44,252 nt of DNA, taken from Bradyrhizobium sp. Ai1a-2 (GTDB lineage Bacteria > Pseudomonadota > Alphaproteobacteria > Rhizobiales > Xanthobacteraceae). The position numbers were made by a program, and so were the translations under genes. Numbering within the stretch: the stretch's first letter is position 1; each line of letters begins with the position of its first letter. Of the stretch, positions 1 through 7,471 are shown piece after piece. Location: NCBI RefSeq assembly GCF_000426245.1, contig NZ_AUEZ01000069.1:1-44252 (forward strand), written 5' to 3'. The notes under the pieces are model-generated. The model was not told the DNA's origin and made no database searches. It saw nothing but the letters and a program-made list of their open reading frames with translations.

Positions 1-174
1 TCCCGTCGGCAACGGCCAGTTCAGCCCGGCAGCCCCGGCTCGGCGCAGATAGCTGTGTACGGCACCGTTGCTGATGCCCAGGGTGCGCGCGATGGCTCGC
101 TCCGGCAAGCCTTGAACATGTTTTAAGCGGAGAACCTCTTTGATCCGGCGCATCGACAATCTCTGGGTGGGCAT
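1..174 (-). CDS. istA: IS21-family transposase IstA, N-terminal part (runs off window)
   Basis: The reverse strand reads 58 open codons from an ATG at 174 to the window edge, so this is the 5' part of a larger gene. The peptide starts MPTQRLSMRRIKEVLRLKH and has a helix-turn-helix around residues 24-44 (IARTLGISNGAVHSYL). That opening matches my memory of IS21-family IstA, a DDE transposase that works with the ATPase IstB. The catalytic region and IstB would lie left of the window. The terminal repeats just upstream (254-343) support the call. Transcription runs away from the interrupted chemotaxis gene at 303-1025. Confidence 0.8.
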   Translation of the reverse strand, partial: MPTQRLSMRRIKEVLRLKHVQGLPERAIARTLGISNGAVHSYLRRAGAAGLNWPLPTG

Positions 175-253
175 CGGCCTTCCTCGTTCACTGACGAGGC
201 AGTTCCTAAGCCGGTTGAGTTGTCGGCCGAAGCGGGCTGAGCCATTCAAAAAT

Positions 254-343
254 TGCTCACGATCCCGCGAAATCCATGCTCACGATCGTCTGAAATCTCT
301 GCTCACGATGCTCTGAAATCCGTGCTCACGATCCCGCGAAACA
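254..343 (-). mobile_element. IS21-type element terminus with four 23-bp direct repeats
   Basis: Read on the minus strand from 343, the end starts TGTTTCGCGGGATCGTGAGC. It then repeats a 23-bp unit of the form TTTC-N6-ATCGTGAGCA-N3 at about 341-319, 318-296, 295-273 and 272-254, the last copy being partial. IS21-family elements end in TG/CA and carry several subterminal transposase-binding repeats, which fits. The outer boundary at 343 is inferred from the TG dinucleotide and from the point where chemotaxis-receptor coding sense begins. The other end and the target duplication are outside the window. Confidence 0.75.
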
Positions 344-1025
344 TGCACTTGGCGTCGGCTGCGAGTCCGGATTGCGCAAGCGCCGTCTCGAAATCGGCCT
401 CGCGTTCGTTGAGCTGATCGCCGAACTTCTCTTCTCCACGAAGGATGAAATCCTTCTCGTGGCGACGCATCGTCAGCATCAGGATGCTTAGCTGCGGCTG
501 GTCGAGCTGTGCCAGTCGCGATTCGATCTGTTGGACCGCGCCGCGCAGCTTGCCTTGCAGCCCGTCGCTCTCGCTCAAGCCGAGGATGCGTTGCGCGCCG
601 ACAATGTTCTGGAACCTGGTCGCGTAAAGATTGATGCCGCTCCGCAGCGAACCCGCTTGCCTGATAGGGTCGCCTTCCGGCGCGGTCGCGGCGAATGCCT
701 CGATCTTGTCGAGTTCGGCAAGCTCCTGCTGGATGCGGTCAGCATGCAGTTTGACCAGCGCTTCATTGCGGGTACGAAGGAAACGCGTGGTTATCTGCTG
801 CGATTCGAGAAACCCTTCCGAGAGAGAAGAGAGCTGGGCCCTGAACCGCGCGGTGTCGTCCGACTCACGCTGCAACCGCGCCGCGTAGTAGAGGCCGCCG
901 AGGCAGGTTGCACTGATGACCAACACACCGCCTATTCCGAGCATCGCGATCTGAGTCTTCAGGCTTGGGCGGAGCCGTCGCAGGATCTTCGGACCGAGTT
1001 TCTGGATTGTGGAAGTCAAAAACAT
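303..1025 (-). pseudogene. Methyl-accepting chemotaxis receptor, N-terminal fragment cut by the IS21 insertion
   Basis: The frame starts at ATG 1025 and gives a membrane helix at about residues 24-48 followed by a helical periplasmic sensor segment. The segment contains MLTMRRHEKDFILRGEEKFG (residues ~182-201), typical of four-helix-bundle sensor domains of chemoreceptors. After LAADAK (about residue 226) the frame enters the IS end at 343 and stops at 303, adding about 13 foreign residues. HAMP and the cytoplasmic methylation/signalling domain are absent. The remaining 3' half may lie beyond the element to the left. A membrane-anchored, signalling-dead stub could still be made. Confidence 0.75.
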
Positions 1026-1341
1026 TCTGGTCCTGCATTCCTGTAGAGATCGAGAGCGCCTGACGCAAAGAGCATCATGTCGCGGAGGAAGTGGCTTTCA
1101 CCATCGCCTGAGCCGCGTGCGAGCTACCTAGTGAGCGTCAGTTGAGAATCTGTGAAATGACGAAGAACAAAATGAAACGTGTGAGCATATGACGGAACGA
1201 TGAATGTTCGGCGCGATGATTTCCGTTTGCTCGCGAATGGCGTGGACAGGCGATATCTGCTGGCGCATTCTCACGGATCAGTGAGTGGTGATTGCGTTCT
1301 TTCGGACCATATATCTGTCATCATTGCTGTGGAGGGCACCC
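1026..1341. other. Intergenic region between the divergent receptor fragment and SDR
   Basis: These 316 bases separate two divergent genes and must hold both promoters. I see no ORF with a ribosome site, no long inverted repeat and no clear -35/-10 pair. The only decided feature is GGAGGG at 1331-1336, the ribosome-binding site of the SDR gene. Confidence 0.5.
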
Positions 1342-2133
1342 ATGAAGATTGATCTTTCCGGAAAAACCGCACTCGTCACCGGCTCGACCGCCGGCATCGG
1401 CCTCGCCATTGCCCGCGGCCTTGCAGCGACCGGCGCGGAGGTAATCGTCAACGGCCGCAGCCAGCCGAAGATCGATGCCGCCGTCGCGGCGATTCAGAAG
1501 GCGGTCGCAGGCGCCAAGGTGCGCGGCATCGCCGCCGACGTCTCCACGGCCAGTGGATGCAAGGCGCTGCTATCGGCACAGCCCGATGTTGATATCCTCA
1601 TCAACAATACCGGCATCTTCGAGCCGAAGAACTTCTTCGAGATTCCGGACGAAGACTGGACTCGCTTCTTCGAGATCAACGTGATGTCGGGCGTGCGGCT
1701 GTCGCGCGGCTACATGCAGGGCATGCTGAAGCGCAACTGGGGCCGCATCGTCTTCATCGCCTCCGAGTCCGCGCTCGTTATTCCGAGGGAAATGATTCAA
1801 TACGGCATGACCAAGACCGCGCAGCTTTCGATCTCGCGCGGGCTCGCCGAGCTAACTCGCGGCACTGCGGTCACCGTCAATTCGGTGATGCCGGGCCCGA
1901 CCCTGTCGGAAGGCGTGCAGACCTTCGTCAAGGATCTCGCCAGGCAGAACGGAGAGCCGGAGGACGAGGCGATCGCGAACTTCGTCAAGCAGCACCGCCC
2001 GACATCGCTCCTGCAGCGCTTCGCCAGCGTCGACGAGATCGCCAACATGGTGGTCTATGTTGCTTCGAAAGAGGCTTCCGCCACCAATGGCGCCGCGCTC
2101 CGCGCCGAAGGCGGGATCATCAACACCATCTGA
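1342..2133 (+). CDS. Short-chain dehydrogenase/reductase
   Basis: A 263-residue classical SDR, probably NAD(P)-dependent and cytosolic. The cofactor motif TGSTAGIG is at residues 13-20, a variant NNTG replaces NNAG near residue 88, and the catalytic Tyr154-x3-Lys158 lies in IQYGMTK. I chose the ATG at 1342 because GGAGGG lies 5 nt upstream; an earlier GTG in frame at 1285 has no ribosome site and would add residues outside the fold. The gene is alone, and a convergent reductase follows after two palindromic repeats. The substrate cannot be told from sequence. Confidence 0.85.
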   Translation: MKIDLSGKTALVTGSTAGIGLAIARGLAATGAEVIVNGRSQPKIDAAVAAIQKAVAGAKVRGIAADVSTASGCKALLSAQPDVDILINNTGIFEPKNFFEIPDEDWTRFFEINVMSGVRLSRGYMQGMLKRNWGRIVFIASESALVIPREMIQYGMTKTAQLSISRGLAELTRGTAVTVNSVMPGPTLSEGVQTFVKDLARQNGEPEDEAIANFVKQHRPTSLLQRFASVDEIANMVVYVASKEASATNGAALRAEGGIINTI

Positions 2134-2147
2134 GGCGCCTCTCGCTC

Positions 2148-2233
2148 CGTCATTGCGAGCGCAAGCGAAACAATCCATAGCACCGCTCGCTGAGGCATGG
2201 ATTGCTTCGTCGCTGTCGCTCCTCGCAATGACG
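2148..2233. repeat. Palindromic intergenic repeat, 'cgtcattgcgag' type
   Basis: Begins CGTCATTGCGAGCG and ends CTCGCAATGACG, with an imperfect inverted core containing AATCCAT and ATGGATT. The same family occurs at 9705-9790. It would form a long imperfect hairpin in RNA. It lies just after the SDR stop codon. Confidence 0.85.
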
Positions 2234-2260
2234 ACGGAGAGGATGCGAGTGCAAGTTGTT

Positions 2261-2335
2261 GGGTGGGCAAAGCGCAGCGTGCCCACCCTTACGAGCACGG
2301 CGTTAGATGGTGGGCACGCTGCGCTTTGCCCACCC
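2261..2335. repeat. Perfect 27-bp inverted repeat, 'gggtgggcaaagcg' type
   Basis: The left arm 2261-2287 (starting GGGTGGGCAAAGCGCAGCGT) and right arm 2309-2335 are exact reverse complements, separated by 21 nt. A decayed copy lies at 25343-25414. Placed between the convergent SDR and MDR genes, it could act as a bidirectional RNA 3' end, although there is no T-tract. Confidence 0.9.
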
Positions 2336-2348
2336 TACGCGATCGCGG

Positions 2349-3362
2349 CTACCACCCCTCCAGCACGATCTTGCCGCGCGACTTGCCGCTCTCGAGCAGT
2401 GCATGCGCGCGCTTCAGATTGGCCGCGTTGATGGTGCCGAATGTTTCGGCGACCGTGGTGCGCAGCACGCCCTTGTCGATGAGGTCGGCAACATCGTTCA
2501 GCAGGTGATGCTGCGCGATCATGTCCGGCGTCTGGAATGAGGAGCGCGTGAACATCGACTCCCAGTGCACCGAGATCGCCTTGCCCTTGAACACGCTCAT
2601 GGTCAATTCCGGCGGATCGTCGATCAGGCCGAACTTGCCCTGCGGCGCCATGAAGTCGGCGATCGCCTTGTAGTGCTGGTCGGTGAATGTGAGGCTGGCG
2701 ACGAGGCCGACTGGCGGCAGCTTCAATTTCTCGATCTGCTCCTTCATCGGCTTGCTGTGATCGATCACGGCATGTGCACCGAGTTCGAGGCACCACTTCT
2801 GCGACTCCGGCCGCGTCGCGGTCGCGACCACCGTCAAACCGGTCAGCCGCCGCGCGAGCTGGATCAGGATCGAGCCGACGCCGCCGGCGCCGCCGACGAT
2901 CAGGAGCGTGCGGGGATCGAGGCTCTTGCCCGGCACGGCGCCGAGCCGGTCGAACAGCAATTCCCAGGCCGTGATCGAGGTGAGGGGCAGGGCGGCGGCC
3001 TGCGCGAACGACAGTGTCTTCGGCTTCGCGCCGACGATCCGCTCGTCGACCAGGTGGAATTCCGAATTGGTGCCCTGGCGCAGGATTGAACCCGCATAGA
3101 AGACCTCATCGCCGGGCTTGAACAGGCTGACGTCGGGCCCGACGGCGTCGACCACGCCGGCCGCGTCGAAGCCCAAGATCTTGACCTCGCCCTCGGGCGG
3201 GGCGGCGCGCTTGCGCACCTTGTAGTCGACGGGATTGGCGGAGATCGCCTTGACGGCGACCCTGATGTCGCGCCCCTTGGGCTCTGGTTTGGCGGCTTCG
3301 AAATCGAGCAGCGATTCCGCGTCCTCGATCGGCAGGGATTTCTTGTATCCGACGGCCTTCAT
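2349..3362 (-). CDS. Zinc-independent MDR oxidoreductase (quinone reductase-like)
   Basis: A 337-residue medium-chain dehydrogenase/reductase. It has a GroES-like N-terminal domain and a Rossmann domain with GGAGGVGS at residues 157-164. The catalytic-zinc and structural-zinc cysteine motifs of alcohol dehydrogenases are missing, as in NAD(P)H:quinone oxidoreductases. The start at 3362 is preceded by GGGAGAAGG. It is divergent from an HxlR-type regulator at 3476, and HxlR proteins often control such reductases in response to quinones or electrophiles. Substrate specificity is inferred from context only. Confidence 0.85.
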   Translation of the reverse strand: MKAVGYKKSLPIEDAESLLDFEAAKPEPKGRDIRVAVKAISANPVDYKVRKRAAPPEGEVKILGFDAAGVVDAVGPDVSLFKPGDEVFYAGSILRQGTNSEFHLVDERIVGAKPKTLSFAQAAALPLTSITAWELLFDRLGAVPGKSLDPRTLLIVGGAGGVGSILIQLARRLTGLTVVATATRPESQKWCLELGAHAVIDHSKPMKEQIEKLKLPPVGLVASLTFTDQHYKAIADFMAPQGKFGLIDDPPELTMSVFKGKAISVHWESMFTRSSFQTPDMIAQHHLLNDVADLIDKGVLRTTVAETFGTINAANLKRAHALLESGKSRGKIVLEGW

Positions 3363-3432
3363 TGCCTTCTCCCTTGTCTGGCATTGCGGGTTAACTGTCG
3401 CGCTGGCGCCCAGATGGCAAGTACGGTAAATT

Positions 3433-3449
3433 CAGGGAACTAGTCCCTG
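3433..3449. promoter_or_regulatory. Candidate operator between the reductase and the HxlR regulator
   Basis: CAGGGA (3433-3438) and TCCCTG (3444-3449) form a perfect inverted repeat around ACTAG. It is the only clear palindrome in the 113-bp divergent intergenic region, which is where a dimeric winged-helix HxlR protein would bind. Binding is inferred. Confidence 0.5.
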
Positions 3450-3475
3450 TTTGGATACTATTGGGAAAAGCCCCT

Positions 3476-3853
3476 ATGAAACGGCGGAATTTTGGCCATC
3501 GGCCAGGCTGCGCGGTCGAGGCGACGCTCGACCTGATCGATGGCAAATGGAAGGGTGTGATCCTGTTCCATCTCTTGTCAGGCACCCAGCGCTTCGGCGA
3601 GTTGCGGCGGCGGATGCCCGGCATCACCCAGCGGATGCTGACCAAGCAGCTCCGCGCGCTCGAGGAGGACAAGCTCGTTATCCGCAAGGTCTATGCCGAG
3701 GTGCCGCCGCGGGTCGAGTACACCGTGTCCGAAATCGGCGAGAGCCTGCGGCCGGTGATCGAGATCCTGAAGCAGTGGGGTGAGACCCACCGGGCGCAAC
3801 TCTCCTGCGCGCCCCTGCCTGACCCCATCGAAGTGGCGCAGACCGCCGCCTGA
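3476..3853 (+). CDS. HxlR-family winged-helix regulator
   Basis: A 125-residue HxlR (DUF24) protein. The core ATLDLIDGKWKGVILFHL (residues ~15-32) and RMPGITQRMLTKQLRALEED are hallmarks of the family. Cys12 in RPGCAVEAT sits where redox-sensing HxlR proteins such as YodB and QorR have their reactive cysteine. I chose ATG 3476, with GGGAAAAG at 3463-3470; a TTG at 3461 would place the start before this ribosome site. The divergent MDR reductase is the likely target, giving a quinone or oxidant-responsive pair. Confidence 0.85.
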   Translation: MKRRNFGHRPGCAVEATLDLIDGKWKGVILFHLLSGTQRFGELRRRMPGITQRMLTKQLRALEEDKLVIRKVYAEVPPRVEYTVSEIGESLRPVIEILKQWGETHRAQLSCAPLPDPIEVAQTAA

Positions 3854-3923
3854 AGCGAGCAACTCGCTTCTCTCGCCGCGGGCTCGCGCCTATATCAAGA
3901 CAACGAATTCCCGGGATTTTTGC

Positions 3924-5315
3924 ATGACGCTGATTCGCTTAGCCGCCGTGTTGTTGATTTCAGCCGCCGCCGCGATGCCGGCGCTGGCGCAGGACCGGCG
4001 CGTGCCGTCCTCGCCGGCCGAGCTGAAAATGTCCTACGCGCCGATCGTGCAGCGCGTGCAGCCCGCGGTCGTCAACGTCTACGCTGCCAAGACGGTGCAG
4101 GTCCGTAACCCGTTCCTGGATGACCCGATCTTCCGCCGCTTCTTCGGCGTGCCCGGCCAGCCCGAACAGATGCAACGCTCGCTCGGCTCCGGCGTGATGG
4201 TCGATCCCTCCGGCCTCGTCGTCACCAACAACCACGTCATCGAGGGCGCCGACCAGGTGAAGATCTCGCTCTCCGACAAGCGCGAGTTCGAAGCGGAGAT
4301 CGTGCTCAAGGATAGCCGCACCGACCTCGCGGTGCTGCGCGTGAAGGACGCGAAAGAGAAATTCCCGACGCTTGATTTCGCCAATTCCGACGAACTCCTG
4401 GTCGGCGATGTCGTGCTCGCGATTGGCAATCCCTTCGGCGTTGGCCAGACCGTGACGCATGGCATCATCTCGGCGCTCGCGCGCACGCAAGTCGGCATCA
4501 CCGATTACCAGTTCTTCATCCAGACCGATGCCGCGATCAATCCCGGCAATTCCGGCGGCGCGCTGGTCGACATGACCGGGCGGCTCGCCGGCATCAATAC
4601 CGCGATCTTCTCGCGCTCCGGCGGTTCGCAGGGCATCGGCTTTGCGATCCCCGCCAACATGGTGCGCGTGGTGGTGGCGTCCGCCAAGAGCGGCGGCAAG
4701 GCGGTGAAGCGGCCATGGCTTGGCGCGCGGCTGCAAGCGGTGACACCTGATATCGCCGAGACGCTCGGACTGAAGCTGCCAAACGGCGCGCTGGTCGCGA
4801 ACGTCGCACCGAACAGCCCGGCGGCACATGCGGGGCTGAAACTGTCCGACCTGATCGTTGCGATCGATGGCCAGACCATCGATGATCCCAACGCCTTCGA
4901 CTACCGTTTTGCGACCCGTCCGCTCGGCGGCACCGCCCAGATCGATGTGCAGCGTGGCGGCAAGACCATCAAGCTCACGGTGCCGCTGGAAACCGCCCCC
5001 GATACCGGGCGTGACGAGATCGTGCTGACGGCGCGCTCGCCGTTCCAGGGCGCCAAGGTGGCCAACATCTCGCCGGCGCTCGCCGACGAATTGCATCTCG
5101 ATGCCGGGGTCGAAGGCGTCGTGGTCACCGATCTCACCGATGACGGTACGGCCGCTAATGTCGGCTTTCAGAAGGGCGACATCATCCTGGCCGTCAACAA
5201 CCAGAAGATCGCGCGCACCAGCGATCTCGACAAGGCCTCGAAAGCGGCGTCGCGGATATGGCGGATCACGCTGGTGCGCGGTGGCCAGCAGATCAACGTG
5301 ACGCTCGGCGGATGA
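3924..5315 (+). CDS. Periplasmic HtrA/Deg-family serine protease with two PDZ domains
   Basis: A 463-residue protein with a Sec signal peptide (MTLIRLAAVLLISAAAAMPA, cut near ALAQ, residues 20-23). The trypsin-like domain has the triad His104 (TNNHVIEG), Asp134 (RTDLAV) and Ser210 (PGNSGG). Two PDZ domains follow at about 255-345 and 365-455. It should degrade or chaperone misfolded envelope proteins. ATG 3924 is chosen because it begins the signal peptide; the frame is open farther upstream but only through the HxlR gene. The stop overlaps the rarA start (ATGA), so the two are probably translationally coupled. Confidence 0.9.
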   Translation: MTLIRLAAVLLISAAAAMPALAQDRRVPSSPAELKMSYAPIVQRVQPAVVNVYAAKTVQVRNPFLDDPIFRRFFGVPGQPEQMQRSLGSGVMVDPSGLVVTNNHVIEGADQVKISLSDKREFEAEIVLKDSRTDLAVLRVKDAKEKFPTLDFANSDELLVGDVVLAIGNPFGVGQTVTHGIISALARTQVGITDYQFFIQTDAAINPGNSGGALVDMTGRLAGINTAIFSRSGGSQGIGFAIPANMVRVVVASAKSGGKAVKRPWLGARLQAVTPDIAETLGLKLPNGALVANVAPNSPAAHAGLKLSDLIVAIDGQTIDDPNAFDYRFATRPLGGTAQIDVQRGGKTIKLTVPLETAPDTGRDEIVLTARSPFQGAKVANISPALADELHLDAGVEGVVVTDLTDDGTAANVGFQKGDIILAVNNQKIARTSDLDKASKAASRIWRITLVRGGQQINVTLGG

Positions 5316-6649
5316 GCGCGAAGCGCCAGCACGAACCCACCACCAACCTGTTTGCCGCGGCAGGGATGGAGCAGGATGCGCCGCATCCGCTCCCCGACCG
5401 GCTGCGTCCGCGAAAACTTTCCGATGTCGTCGGCCAGGACCACATCCTCGGTCCCGACGGCGCGCTGACGCGCATGCTGGAGACGCGCACACTGGGCTCG
5501 CTGGTCTTCTGGGGCCCGCCGGGCACCGGCAAGACCACGGTGGCGCGGCTTCTGGCCGACGCGACCGAGCTGCATTTCGAGCAGATTTCCGCGGTGTTTT
5601 CCGGCGTCGCCGACCTGAAGAAGGCATTCGACGCGGCGCGTGCACGGCGCGAGACCGGCAAGGGAACGCTGTTGTTCGTCGACGAGGTCCATCGCTTCAA
5701 CCGCGCGCAGCAGGATTCTTTCCTGCCCGTGATGGAAGACGGCACGGTGGTGCTGGTCGGCGCCACTACCGAGAATCCGTCCTTCGAACTCAACGCCGCG
5801 CTCCTGTCGCGGGCGCGCGTGCTGGTGTTCCATTCGCTCGACGCCGAAGCGATCGAAAAGCTCTACGCCCATGCCGAAGAGGTCGAGGGCAGGAAGCTGC
5901 CGCTGGATGCGGATGCGCGCGCCGTGCTGGTGCGGATGGCCGATGGCGATGGCCGCGCAGCGCTGACGCTGGCCGAAGAGGTCTGGCGTTCTGCCCGCAA
6001 GGACGAGGTTTTCACGTCCGCCCAGTTGCAGGAGATACTACAGCGCCGCGCGCCGATCTACGACAAGTCCGCCGACGGCCATTACAACCTGATCTCGGCG
6101 CTGCATAAATCGGTGCGCGGCTCCGATCCGGATGCCGCGCTGTATTATTTCGCGCGCATGCTCGATGCCGGGGAGGATCCGCTGTTTCTGGCGCGGCGCG
6201 TCGTGCGCATGGCGGTCGAGGATATCGGCCTTGCCGATCCGCAGGCGCTGGTGATCGCCAATGCCGCCAAGGACGCCTACGACTTTCTCGGCTCGCCCGA
6301 GGGCGAACTCGCGATCGCGCAGGCCGTGGTCTATGTCGCCACCGCACCGAAATCGAACGCCGTGTACACCGCGTTCGGAGCGGCGAAGCAGGTGGCCAAG
6401 CAGGGCGGCTCGCTGCTGCCGCCCAAGCATATCCTGAACTCGCCGACCAAATTGATGAAGTCGGAAGGCTACGGCTCCGGCTACCAGTACGACCACGACG
6501 CGCCCGACGCCTTCTCCGGGCAGGACTACTTTCCGGAAGCCCTGGGCCGCCAGACCTTTTACGATCCGCCCGACCGAGGCTTCGAGCGCGAAATCCGCAA
6601 GCGGCTGGACTATTGGGCAAGACTGAGGAAGGAGCGGGGCGAGACGTAG
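5312..6649 (+). CDS. rarA: Replication-associated recombination protein A (AAA+ ATPase)
   Basis: A 445-residue RarA/MgsA/WRNIP1 homologue. Walker A GPPGTGKT is at 68-75 and Walker B LLFVDE at 120-125, followed by GATTENPSFELNAALLSR (sensor 1 and arginine finger region). The C-terminal part holds the tetramerisation domain (MAVEDIGLADPQAL and ILNSPTKLMK). It acts at stalled replication forks. The start overlaps the protease stop by 4 nt. Confidence 0.95.
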   Translation: MSAKRQHEPTTNLFAAAGMEQDAPHPLPDRLRPRKLSDVVGQDHILGPDGALTRMLETRTLGSLVFWGPPGTGKTTVARLLADATELHFEQISAVFSGVADLKKAFDAARARRETGKGTLLFVDEVHRFNRAQQDSFLPVMEDGTVVLVGATTENPSFELNAALLSRARVLVFHSLDAEAIEKLYAHAEEVEGRKLPLDADARAVLVRMADGDGRAALTLAEEVWRSARKDEVFTSAQLQEILQRRAPIYDKSADGHYNLISALHKSVRGSDPDAALYYFARMLDAGEDPLFLARRVVRMAVEDIGLADPQALVIANAAKDAYDFLGSPEGELAIAQAVVYVATAPKSNAVYTAFGAAKQVAKQGGSLLPPKHILNSPTKLMKSEGYGSGYQYDHDAPDAFSGQDYFPEALGRQTFYDPPDRGFEREIRKRLDYWARLRKERGET

Positions 6650-6670
6650 GCCGCCCCAACTCTCAAATCC

Positions 6671-7471
6671 CTAGCTCGCCTTGGCAGGCGCGCCGGCACG
6701 CATCCAGCCGAGGATGGTTTCGAGCCTTCGGACCACGTCCTGGATTTCCAGAACCTGCTGCATTTTTTCGATGCCGACCTCCAGGAGCTGGACCACGACA
6801 TCGGCAAGCACGCCGGGCTCGCCTGCATAGCGATAGAGCGATTGCGGGGGCACCGTGTTGGTGGAGCTGCGGTACGCCTCGAAGACTTCGCGCGTCAGCG
6901 CGAAGGCCTCCGTGTCGAGCGCACGTAGCTCCTCGATCGGCACGACCTCGGCCGCAAGGAAGTCGGCCTCCACCGGCCTGAGCACGGCGACGCGCTTGCC
7001 GCAGGAAACCCTTACCCTCTGGTTTCCGTTCGGCAACTCGACGCGGTTCATGATATCGGCGACGACGCCGATCGAGTAAAGCGCTTCGAAATCCGGGTCG
7101 TCGTCTTCGGCTCGTCGCTGGGTAATCACGACGATGCGCCCGTCATTGGCGGCCGCGCTGTCGATCGCGCGCCGCGTCTTCTCGCGGCCGACGAAAATCG
7201 GAGTGATCAACTGTGGGAAGAACACGATGTCCCGCATCGGCGCGACGGGGATCACGGTGCCGCCGCTGAATGACGGGGCTGGGAAGTTGTTGGCCGGCGC
7301 AGCAACCGGCTGGCTTGACTGGATGGCTGCCGACAGCACGTTCCAGTCGTGAAAGCCCAGGGTCCTGGCGACCAGTTCAAGGCTCTCGCTGTAGCTGACG
7401 GAAATCGATTTGGCTTTGAGCGCATCGCGCAGCGTCTGCGCCATGGCCTTGGCATCGCGGAAATCCCGCAT
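6671..7471 (-). CDS. Lon substrate-binding (N) domain fused to an N-terminal glyoxalase-related module
   Basis: A 266-residue protein of two parts. Residues 1-51 (MRDFRDAKAMAQTLRDALKA, then SLELVARTLGFHDWN) are a small helical module also found at the start of the gene at 42006-42704; I believe databases call it glyoxalase-related. Residues ~70-260 look like a complete Lon N domain (PVAPMRDIVFFPQLITPIFV, then TQRRAEDDDPD, then LEVGIEKMQQVLEIQDV). The Lon AAA+ ATPase and Ser-Lys protease parts are absent. I infer a substrate-binding, adaptor-like or decoy protein. ATG 7471 is chosen because AGAGGA lies 6 nt upstream; the frame is open to 7702, but that stretch is the structured leader. Confidence 0.85.
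   Translation of the reverse strand: MRDFRDAKAMAQTLRDALKAKSISVSYSESLELVARTLGFHDWNVLSAAIQSSQPVAAPANNFPAPSFSGGTVIPVAPMRDIVFFPQLITPIFVGREKTRRAIDSAAANDGRIVVITQRRAEDDDPDFEALYSIGVVADIMNRVELPNGNQRVRVSCGKRVAVLRPVEADFLAAEVVPIEELRALDTEAFALTREVFEAYRSSTNTVPPQSLYRYAGEPGVLADVVVQLLEVGIEKMQQVLEIQDVVRRLETILGWMRAGAPAKAS

Noticed and set aside
3960..5645. 561-residue antisense frame over the HtrA and rarA genes
   Set aside because: It mirrors two well-supported genes, has low-complexity basic sequence and no recognisable domain.
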